A DNA stretch of 11,685 bases from NCBI GenBank assembly GCA_028278465.1, contig JANQEF010000173.1, positions 1 through 11,685 of the forward strand, given 5' to 3'. Under the pieces are notes generated by a model. The model made no database searches. It was not told the DNA's origin and saw nothing but the letters and a program-made list of their open reading frames with translations. The translations under genes were made by a program, and so were the position numbers. Positions 6,147 through 11,685 of this stretch are shown one piece after another; positions within the stretch are counted from its first letter, which is position 1, and each line of letters starts with the position of its first letter. The DNA comes from Dehalococcoidia bacterium (GTDB lineage: Bacteria > Chloroflexota > Dehalococcoidia > Lucifugimonadales > Lucifugimonadaceae).

Positions 6147-6908
6147 ATGGCTGTTTCAGACGCAGAGCGACAGCGGATCATCGAAGCTTTCAACTCGATA
6201 GGCGAGTTGCGAGGCTGGGACTGGTCGCGCCTGCGGTCACGGCGTGCTAAGACGCCGTGGAACTACCCGGACGTTGTGCGATCGCACGTGAAGCCGACCG
6301 ATCGTGTGCTGGATGTGGGAACTGGTGGTGGGGAGAAGTTCCTGCTGCTGGCAGACGCGTTTGGCTCGGGCGTTGGTGTGGACAGTGATCCGTCGATGAT
6401 TGAAGTGGCGAACGAGAACCTGCCAGAGGAACTGAGTGGCAGGGTCCAGTTCATGGTCGGTGATGCGGACGATCTGGCGTTCGAGAACGAGTCGTTTGAT
6501 GTCGTGCTGAACCGGCACTCGATCGTGAACCCGGACGAAGTGGTTCGCGTGCTGCGTCCCGGCGGCCTGTTCATCAACCAGCACGTTGGTCCAAAGAACC
6601 TGGAGAAGCTGGTAGATCCCTGGCGCCACATGGGCGAGCTCGGTCTCGGCGATGTCCAGGGAGAGCTTGACCGCTTCGATGAGCTGGGTTGCGAGGTGCT
6701 GGAGTTCCGGGAGTACGACGTCGAGTACGTGTTCCTGGACGAGGAGTCGCTGCTGTTCCAGCTGAAGGCGATGCCGATGCCTGCGCCGGTCGTTGCGGAG
6801 CGAGATGCGGACCTGATCGCCGGTGTCCTGGAGTCGACACGCGGCCCAGACGGAGCGTTCCACAGCAACGAGCACCGGTTCCTGCGGGTCATAACAAAGA
6901 GCGGCTAA
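6147..6908 (+). CDS. class I SAM-dependent methyltransferase
   Basis: A 253-residue soluble protein with the Rossmann-type methyltransferase fold. Motif I is VLDVGTGGGEKFL (54-66), which binds S-adenosylmethionine. The acidic end of strand 2 is GVDSD (77-81), the adenine-contacting block GDADDL (105-110), motif IV SFDVVLNRHSIV (116-127) and the post-motif strand LRPGGLFINQHVG (136-148). The last 100 residues are acidic and show no recognised substrate-binding domain. The general look is that of UbiE/RlmA-like small-molecule or RNA methyltransferases, and the substrate cannot be assigned. The start at 6147 lacks a strong ribosome site. An upstream extension in this frame is not supported because the fold is already complete. 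Its stop overlaps that of the convergent sulfatase gene. Confidence 0.85.
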   Translation: MAVSDAERQRIIEAFNSIGELRGWDWSRLRSRRAKTPWNYPDVVRSHVKPTDRVLDVGTGGGEKFLLLADAFGSGVGVDSDPSMIEVANENLPEELSGRVQFMVGDADDLAFENESFDVVLNRHSIVNPDEVVRVLRPGGLFINQHVGPKNLEKLVDPWRHMGELGLGDVQGELDRFDELGCEVLEFREYDVEYVFLDEESLLFQLKAMPMPAPVVAERDADLIAGVLESTRGPDGAFHSNEHRFLRVITKSG

Positions 6909-8596
6909 CCCGGCGCGCGGCCGATCTGCCTAGGCAGCGGAACAGGCACGAAATCCTCGGTCTCGACCATCCAGCCGGCAAGCATCAGCCGCAGCTCCGA
7001 GACCACATCGGCATGCTCAGGCAGGTGAGCCAGGTTGTGCAGCTCCCACGGGTCGATTTCGAGGTCGTAGAGCTCGTCCACGTCGCCCGGTCCGCCGTCC
7101 GAGCCGGATGTCAGCGTTGCGCCTGCCGCCATCGGGTCGTGGACATACTTCCAGCGCTGCGTCCGCACCATCTTGCGGCGCCCCTCGGCTTCGCGGCCCC
7201 ACAGCGACTCGATGATCGTGTGGTAGCCCCACGGCTTCGGCAGGTTCTCGAGCATCCTCATCGTGAACGGCGGTCCGCCTGTGCCGTACTCCGAAAACGC
7301 CGCCCGGCGCGCAGGTGCACCGGTGACGGTGGGCAACGGCGCGCCCTGCATCCTGCGCTCAACCGTCCGCTTCAGCCGTCCGTCGCTGCGCCAGATGTTC
7401 CCGCCGTCGAAGTGTTCCTCAGGCCCGGAAGCGACGCCCGGCAGGTCCTCAGACTCATCGAACTCCGCCAGCCCTTGAAGCTTCAGCAGCGTCGGCAGCA
7501 CATCAATTGTGTTGACCGGCGACGACTCGACCTCGCCCTGAGGCACACCGCCGCCCGGCCATGACACGATCAGCGGCACTCGTACGAGGCAGTCGTAGAA
7601 CACTCCGCCCTTGACCGCCATACCGTGCTCGCCCATGAAATCGCCGTGGTCGGCGGTGAAGACGATCACCGTGTTGTCCCGCAGCCCCAGCGACTCAAGC
7701 CTCTCCACGATGCGGCCGATCGAGTCGTCGACGAAGCGGGTCATCGCCTGGTAGATGGAGATCACTCCGCGTCGGTGCTCTTCAGCGTCGTCATCCTGCC
7801 GCATCATCGCCGCCAGTACGCGGTTCCGTTCCGGCGACGTGCCATCGGCGTACTCGTCGTCACGCTGCGGCGGCAGCTTGACCTCGCCAGGCGGGAACAT
7901 ATCAGCGTAGCGTTGTGGAGCCTCGAACGGCTCATGCGGGTCCGGGAACGACGTCCACAGCGCGAACGGCTTTCGCCCGCCGTCTTGCCAGTCGCCGCTC
8001 GCGTAGCGGTCGAGGAACGACTCGACCTGCGTTGCGATCACGGCGCTGCCATAAGTCGACTCGTCGTGATCGGTGGCGGCGTACGCGATGCGCGGGCTCT
8101 GGGAGTGCTCCCGCAGCGTCTCGCGGTCGACGTGGCCGGCGTTAATGCGCTCTTCCGGCACTACCCACTCCATGCCGGTATTGCCCACGTTCTCGCCCGC
8201 GTAGCCGCCCGCCGGAAGGCCGCGGTGAGAGATCTCGCAGCGGACATCGAACAAGTCAAGGTCCTCGGCACGGTCGAAGCAGTGGTTCTTGCCGATCAGC
8301 GCCGTCACGAATCCGGCTTCCTTCCAGATGCGGAAGGCATGCGCCTCGCCGTCCGGCATCAACGTCTCGTTACGGCGGCAGCCGGTGGAGTGCGGGTAGC
8401 GGGCGGTCATGACGCTGGTGCGGGCTGGAACGCAAAGCGGGTGCGGCGTGATAGCGGTTTCGAACCGGACGCCCTGATCGGCCAGCCGTTCGAGCGTCGG
8501 TGTTTCGATGCCGATCTCGGAGTACATGCGCAGGATCGACCACTTCATCTGGTCGGCCATGATGAAGAGGACGTTCGGCGGGTTGTCGGACGGCAT
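6905..8596 (-). CDS. Cys-type sulfatase (arylsulfatase/choline-sulfatase-like, alkaline phosphatase superfamily)
   Basis: A 563-residue hydrolase of sulfate esters, or possibly phosphonate or phosphate esters, using a formylglycine made from Cys55 in the CVPAR motif (55-59) within HPLCVPARTSVMTARYPHSTG. Other active-site residues are Asp15 in IMADQ (the second Asp of the common DD pair is Gln16), Lys103 and His105 (GKNHC), His221 (PDPHEPF), Asp316 and His317 (TADHGD), and Lys329. The C-terminal RTQRWKYVHDP and ELYDLEIDPWELHNLA blocks are also typical. There is no signal peptide, so it is probably cytoplasmic, unlike many marine sulfatases. A formylglycine-generating enzyme is not encoded in the window. 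Shine-Dalgarno AGGAG at 8603-8607 lies inside the end of the preceding gene, whose stop is only three bases away. It is the last gene of the minus-strand operon. The exact substrate is unknown. Confidence 0.9.
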   Translation of the reverse strand: MPSDNPPNVLFIMADQMKWSILRMYSEIGIETPTLERLADQGVRFETAITPHPLCVPARTSVMTARYPHSTGCRRNETLMPDGEAHAFRIWKEAGFVTALIGKNHCFDRAEDLDLFDVRCEISHRGLPAGGYAGENVGNTGMEWVVPEERINAGHVDRETLREHSQSPRIAYAATDHDESTYGSAVIATQVESFLDRYASGDWQDGGRKPFALWTSFPDPHEPFEAPQRYADMFPPGEVKLPPQRDDEYADGTSPERNRVLAAMMRQDDDAEEHRRGVISIYQAMTRFVDDSIGRIVERLESLGLRDNTVIVFTADHGDFMGEHGMAVKGGVFYDCLVRVPLIVSWPGGGVPQGEVESSPVNTIDVLPTLLKLQGLAEFDESEDLPGVASGPEEHFDGGNIWRSDGRLKRTVERRMQGAPLPTVTGAPARRAAFSEYGTGGPPFTMRMLENLPKPWGYHTIIESLWGREAEGRRKMVRTQRWKYVHDPMAAGATLTSGSDGGPGDVDELYDLEIDPWELHNLAHLPEHADVVSELRLMLAGWMVETEDFVPVPLPRQIGRAPG

Positions 8597-8599
8597 GAG

Positions 8600-9358
8600 C
8601 TACTCCTGTGTGACGGGCTGGCCGGTTTTAGCGGCAGATATGAACGCCTGTTGCTGTTCCGCAGGCAGGTATTTTGAGCCTTCGCGTACTGTCAGCACCG
8701 AGCAGCGATGGGCACGCTCTTCGAGCCAGTCTGAGACCAGCTTCGGGCGCTTCTTCGACGCCTCCCGGAGCACCCAGCCGATCGCCTTGCGGATGAAGAA
8801 CTCCTTCTCGTGCAGCATCGAGTCGGCGTAGCGGCTGAAGCGGTCGAAGTCGCCTTCACCGGAGCGGATCGGCAGCAGGAGTGACAGCATCGCAGCCCGT
8901 CGCAGCCAGAAGTTCTGATGGTCCGCCCAGCGGTCGAGGGTTGATGCAAGGTCAGGGAAGCGCTCAAGAAGGCCGCCCACGGTGTTGATCGAAAGGTTGT
9001 CGACGTATGCCCACGTGTGAGAGGTGTCGATCATGCTCTCGACGAGCGCGGCGTCTTCAGCAATGAGCAGGCTGGAGCGGGCGTTCAGCACCTCGATGGC
9101 GGCCACTCGGGATTCGTGGATGTTGCGAGACCATAGCTCTTCGACAAGCGCCAGGATCGCGCCACGGTCCATATCCGAATGCTCTTTGGCAAACCGCTTC
9201 GCCAGTCTGCGGATCACCGGCACCTTGACGCCGATGTGCCGCATGTCGTCCGGGCTCTTGAGGTAACGCTTCTCGTTGACGGCGCGGTTGTCATCGGCCT
9301 CGGCTTCCAGTCGGACGATAAGCTCGTCGGCAAGCTTGCTCACAGTTGGTGTTGTCAT
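8600..9358 (-). CDS. alkD: AlkD-type DNA alkylation repair protein (HEAT-like glycosylase)
   Basis: AlkD-family enzymes remove bulky or positively charged alkylated bases such as N3- and N7-alkylpurines without flipping them. The 252-residue all-helical protein shows the family opening YLKSPDDMRHIGVKVPVIRRLAK (32-54), LWSRNIHESRVAAIEVL (75-91), TWAYVDNLS (115-123), FWLRRAAMLSLL (150-161) and KEFFIRKAIGWVLREASK (185-202). Trp116, Asp120, Arg153 or Arg154, and Trp195 match the catalytic Trp/Asp/Arg/Trp set of Bacillus cereus AlkD in order and roughly in spacing (109, 113, 148, 187). ATG at 9358 is preferred; a longer frame from 9448 would overlap the previous gene and add 30 unlike residues. 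It is 44 bases after the DinB-like gene and coupled to the sulfatase. A repair enzyme inside a catabolic-looking operon is unusual. Confidence 0.88.
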   Translation of the reverse strand: MTTPTVSKLADELIVRLEAEADDNRAVNEKRYLKSPDDMRHIGVKVPVIRRLAKRFAKEHSDMDRGAILALVEELWSRNIHESRVAAIEVLNARSSLLIAEDAALVESMIDTSHTWAYVDNLSINTVGGLLERFPDLASTLDRWADHQNFWLRRAAMLSLLLPIRSGEGDFDRFSRYADSMLHEKEFFIRKAIGWVLREASKKRPKLVSDWLEERAHRCSVLTVREGSKYLPAEQQQAFISAAKTGQPVTQE

Positions 9359-9402
9359 GATCGCATTCGGGGAGTCAAACGGAAGAAGACCCGGCAAACC
9401 GG

Positions 9403-10038
9403 CTAGCGCTTGACCCACATGTCGGACCGCGGCTCGGCGCCGTCCCACTCGTCGAGCAGGTTGCTATGCCACATCCACTGTTCACCGGGTGATTCGTGGC
9501 CTTCGAGATCGGCGCGGCCGGTGACGAACAGCAGCGTCTGCCAGCGCGGAGTTTCGGTCGGCGCCCACGGGAAGATCCGTCGCAGGATGCGGTCCGAGAT
9601 TTCGGAATCGCCCTCGAACTCCAAATCGGTTCCCTGCACAGCGTCCCAGCAGTGCAGAAGTACTTCGGTGCAACCGATGGCCAGGAACCCTTCGCTGTCC
9701 GGCAACCCTGATGGGTGCCACGCCCGCGTTCCCGGCGCAGCACCCCTCGCAACAGCCGCCAGCAGAGTCGTCTGCGACTTCACCAGCCCCGGCCTCTCGT
9801 AGCTCTTAATCCCGGCCTCATCGAGCCTGATCGTCGGCGTGTATCTGTCCGAACCGACCGCAAGCTGCGTCGCGTAGAACTGGAGCGCGCCGCAGATGTG
9901 CGAGGCGATGACATGCCGCGTCCAGTCCATGCGCGGCGGCTTCTCCTGCCACTGCGGTTCGGCGATCTGCGACAGCGTTTCGTACGCTGCGGCGCCTGCA
10001 GCGACAAGGTCGTCCGTCGTCACCGGCTGCCTGCTCAT
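9403..10038 (-). CDS. DinB/maleylpyruvate-isomerase-like zinc protein
   Basis: A 211-residue four-helix protein of the DinB/YfiT superfamily, nearest to the maleylpyruvate isomerase N-terminal domain group. His47 (VIASH), Glu125 and His129 (TEVLLHCWD, Glu-x3-His) match the zinc triad of Corynebacterium maleylpyruvate isomerase (His52, Glu144, His148). The TGR at 173-175 followed by a Trp-containing C-terminus also fits. Characterised members are metal-dependent, thiol-cofactor (mycothiol or bacillithiol) S-transferases or isomerases. Which thiol and substrate are used here is unknown. The start at 10038 is chosen because its ATGA overlaps the stop of the upstream M20 gene; an in-frame ATG at 10080 would add 14 residues lying inside that gene. 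The lack of a Shine-Dalgarno sequence agrees with translational coupling. Confidence 0.75.
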   Translation of the reverse strand: MSRQPVTTDDLVAAGAAAYETLSQIAEPQWQEKPPRMDWTRHVIASHICGALQFYATQLAVGSDRYTPTIRLDEAGIKSYERPGLVKSQTTLLAAVARGAAPGTRAWHPSGLPDSEGFLAIGCTEVLLHCWDAVQGTDLEFEGDSEISDRILRRIFPWAPTETPRWQTLLFVTGRADLEGHESPGEQWMWHSNLLDEWDGAEPRSDMWVKR

Positions 10039-11396
10039 GAGGTTGCGCCGCACATGTCGTGTGCCAGGGCGATCATGCACTTAGTGCCGCTGATCAGCGA
10101 GGCGATGCCGACCGACTCGTTCGTGCCGTGCGCCATCGACAGCATCGGGTCGTCGTCCGGGTGCGAGCCGGTGAAGCCGTAGGTGACGATGCCCAGGTTG
10201 CGAGTGAAGCGTGAGTCGGTGAAGCCGTTGGAGACCGCAGGCACCCACTGGATGTCGTCACGCTGCACGGCAAGCGCCTGCGCCCGCTTGATCGAGTCGG
10301 CGAGCTGCGTCTCGAACTCGGACGAGTTTGGCACCGACATGTAGTCGATCTCGTATTCGACGCCTTCGACGTCCGCCAGCACCTCGTCCAGCTGTTTGCG
10401 CACGTACTCCTCGGTCTGGAACGGCAGTGTACGCACATCGCACACCAGTTCGAACGTCTCCGGCACGCTGTTCGACTTGATGCCGCCCTTGATCATCGTC
10501 GGCGTCAGCACCATGCGTGACAGCGCGCGCAGCAGCGACGCCAGCCGCGGGCTCTTCTCCTGTGCCTCTTCGAGCACCGCCTCGACCGTTTCGGGCGTTG
10601 GCCGCTGTTCGATGGTGAACTTGCCGAGGTGATCCCAGATCGGCAGCGACGTGTCGCGCTCCGGCTCGTAGGTCTCGATGTTGCCGAGCGCCTTTGCCAG
10701 CGAGTAGCTGGCGTTGCGGCCGGTCCACGGCACCGAGGCGTGCGTGCTCTCGCCTCGGAAGGTGATCTTGATCTCAAGCCGGCCTTTTTCGCCGGTGCCG
10801 AGCAGGTAAGACAGCGAGTTGCCGATCTCGACCGGAGTGCCGCCGCCTTCGTTGACCGCGAAGTCCGACTCCAGCGACTCGGGGTGGTTGTCGGCGAGCC
10901 ATCCGAAGCCCCAGCGGCCGCCGTGCTCCTCGTCTGCGCCACTCACCAGCCGCAGGCTGTGCTCAAGGCGCACATCGTTGCGCTTCATGATCGCCATCGC
11001 CATCAGCTGGCAGGTCAGCAGCGCCTTGCAGTCGTTTGCGCCGCGGCCGTAGATGCGGCCGCCCTCGATCGTCGCCGAAAACGGCTCGAACCTCCACTTG
11101 TCGTAGTTCTCGACAGGCACGACGTCGGTGTGGGACATGAACATCAGGCGAGCGCGCTCCTGCTCGCCGGGATAGACCGAGATGATGTTGCCGCGCTCCG
11201 GGTCGCGGGCGAGGACCTGCGACGTGAGGCCTTCGTTGGAGAGCCAGTCCGAGATGAAGTTGGTCACCTTCGTCTCGTCGCCGGTTGGCATGTAGCCGGT
11301 GTTGACGGACGGGATGCGGACGAGGCTCTGCTCGAGCTCGACGATCTCCTCGGTCAGGCTGTCCACCTGGTCGAGCATGTCCTGCAGTGATGCCAT
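10035..11396 (-). CDS. M20-family zinc metallohydrolase (peptidase/deacylase, ArgE/DapE/CPG2-like)
   Basis: A 453-residue cytoplasmic binuclear-zinc amidohydrolase or carboxypeptidase. Its metal and catalytic residues are visible: His89 and Asp91 in SHTDVVP, Asp122 in YGRGANDCK (bridging ligand), the general base Glu156 and ligand Glu157 in ADEEHGG, an acidic ligand at Glu184 (VNEGG), and His423 in MAHGTNE. STHAS with His219 marks the inserted dimerisation domain at about 200-310. Length is within the usual M20 range. Substrates of the family include dipeptides, N-acyl amino acids and carbamoyl compounds; this one cannot be assigned. GGAG at 11403-11406 lies six bases before the ATG. The gene is 35 bases after the SnoaL-like gene and overlaps the next gene by four bases, so it sits within the minus-strand operon. 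Confidence 0.92.
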   Translation of the reverse strand: MASLQDMLDQVDSLTEEIVELEQSLVRIPSVNTGYMPTGDETKVTNFISDWLSNEGLTSQVLARDPERGNIISVYPGEQERARLMFMSHTDVVPVENYDKWRFEPFSATIEGGRIYGRGANDCKALLTCQLMAMAIMKRNDVRLEHSLRLVSGADEEHGGRWGFGWLADNHPESLESDFAVNEGGGTPVEIGNSLSYLLGTGEKGRLEIKITFRGESTHASVPWTGRNASYSLAKALGNIETYEPERDTSLPIWDHLGKFTIEQRPTPETVEAVLEEAQEKSPRLASLLRALSRMVLTPTMIKGGIKSNSVPETFELVCDVRTLPFQTEEYVRKQLDEVLADVEGVEYEIDYMSVPNSSEFETQLADSIKRAQALAVQRDDIQWVPAVSNGFTDSRFTRNLGIVTYGFTGSHPDDDPMLSMAHGTNESVGIASLISGTKCMIALAHDMCGATS

Positions 11397-11431
11397 GTTT
11401 TTCTCCGTTTACTGGTGCTGGCGGGCGAAGG

Positions 11432-11685
11432 TCAGTCTTCGATGAACGGTCCCCATGTCGCCCATCCCTCGACGAACGATCTCGGTCCAAGCCTGAAGGT
11501 CATAACGCCCTCGCGGCTGACGCGTTTTCCGGTTGGCCTGTAGCCGAAGAACTCCTGCTCAGGCGTTCCACTCATCACGATCCGCGAAGAGATTCTGTCG
11601 CCATCCACGAGCATGTCCTCCACACGGACTTCGAGGTCGGGAAAGGCGTCCCACATCATGCGGAACAGGTTGACGACGGCGTCGC
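11432..11685 (-). CDS. SnoaL-like / ester cyclase family protein, 5' end cut by the window
   Basis: The frame is open to the window edge and yields 83 whole codons ending in WATWGPFIED. The part before the two Met codons at 11654-11659 reads DAVVNLFR and continues straight into MMWDAFPDLEVRVEDMLVDGDRISSR, the signature of SnoaL-like proteins of the NTF2 fold. The gene therefore starts beyond the window and has no internal start at 11659. Family members of about 130-145 residues include polyketide cyclases and many small hydrolase- or isomerase-like proteins of unknown role, often beside catabolic genes. About a third of the protein is missing. It is the first visible gene of the minus-strand operon. 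Function is not assignable. Confidence 0.75.
   Translation of the reverse strand, partial: DAVVNLFRMMWDAFPDLEVRVEDMLVDGDRISSRIVMSGTPEQEFFGYRPTGKRVSREGVMTFRLGPRSFVEGWATWGPFIED

Noticed and set aside
7625..8677. Plus-strand open frame of 350 codons opposite the sulfatase gene
   Set aside because: Composition is typical of an antisense shadow, and the minus strand has the full sulfatase active site and a good ribosome binding site.
10629..11390. Plus-strand open frame of 253 codons opposite the M20 gene
   Set aside because: No recognisable motif; the minus strand encodes all M20 metal ligands and the operon overlaps make sense only on that strand.
11432..11659. Complete 75-residue gene starting at the ATG at 11659
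   Set aside because: The frame continues upstream to the window edge with family-like residues (DAVVNLFR), so this is the C-terminal part of a longer SnoaL-like protein.

Overview
This is a GC-rich bacterial chromosomal segment with ten complete protein genes, one gene cut by the right edge and possibly the tail of another at the left edge. The best guess for the host is an aerobic member of the Chloroflexota, of the marine or soil SAR202/Dehalococcoidia-like kind. The guess rests on a B-type (ba3) oxidase of Thermus-like gene order, a type II NADH dehydrogenase, a run of catabolic accessory genes (sulfatase, M20 hydrolase, SnoaL-like, TIM-barrel isomerase) and dispersed CCTTCGACTACGCTCAGGG-type intergenic repeats. 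This is inference: the window holds no rRNA or other marker gene.

Left part, + strand (1-2443): the ba3-type cytochrome c oxidase operon in the order subunit IIa, subunit II (CuA), subunit I (heme-copper). The genes are tightly packed, and subunit I starts on a TTG that overlaps the subunit II stop. Next comes a 226-base convergent spacer holding degenerate repeats and a perfect palindrome, then a minus-strand xylose-isomerase-like TIM-barrel gene (2670-3509). A 165-base divergent spacer separates that gene from ndh (3675-5036) and holds a strong CRP/FNR-type palindrome. NDH-2 and the ba3 oxidase would form the two ends of a short respiratory chain: NADH to quinone at one end, cytochrome c to O2 at the other. 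The quinol:cytochrome c step must be encoded elsewhere.

Middle part, + strand (5037-6908): a hairpin after ndh, a dispersed-repeat patch, an orphan ParA/MinD-type ATPase with no ParB beside it, and a class I SAM-dependent methyltransferase whose stop codon overlaps the stop of the convergent gene.

Right part, − strand (11685 down to 6905): a compact operon read in the order SnoaL-like protein (cut by the edge), M20 metallohydrolase, DinB/maleylpyruvate-isomerase-like zinc protein, AlkD-type DNA alkylation repair protein, sulfatase. Two junctions look translationally coupled: an ATGA overlap, and a Shine-Dalgarno sequence inside the end of the preceding gene. Hydrolases for sulfate esters and amide-type bonds sit with a putative thiol-dependent enzyme and a repair protein for alkylated bases, which is an unusual mix.

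No tRNA, rRNA, CRISPR array, insertion sequence or phage gene was seen. Nothing here is clearly a wholly new system. The points most worth a second look are the mixed operon on the right, the CRP-like operator, the altered quinone-site motif of NDH-2, the orphan ParA and the repeats.
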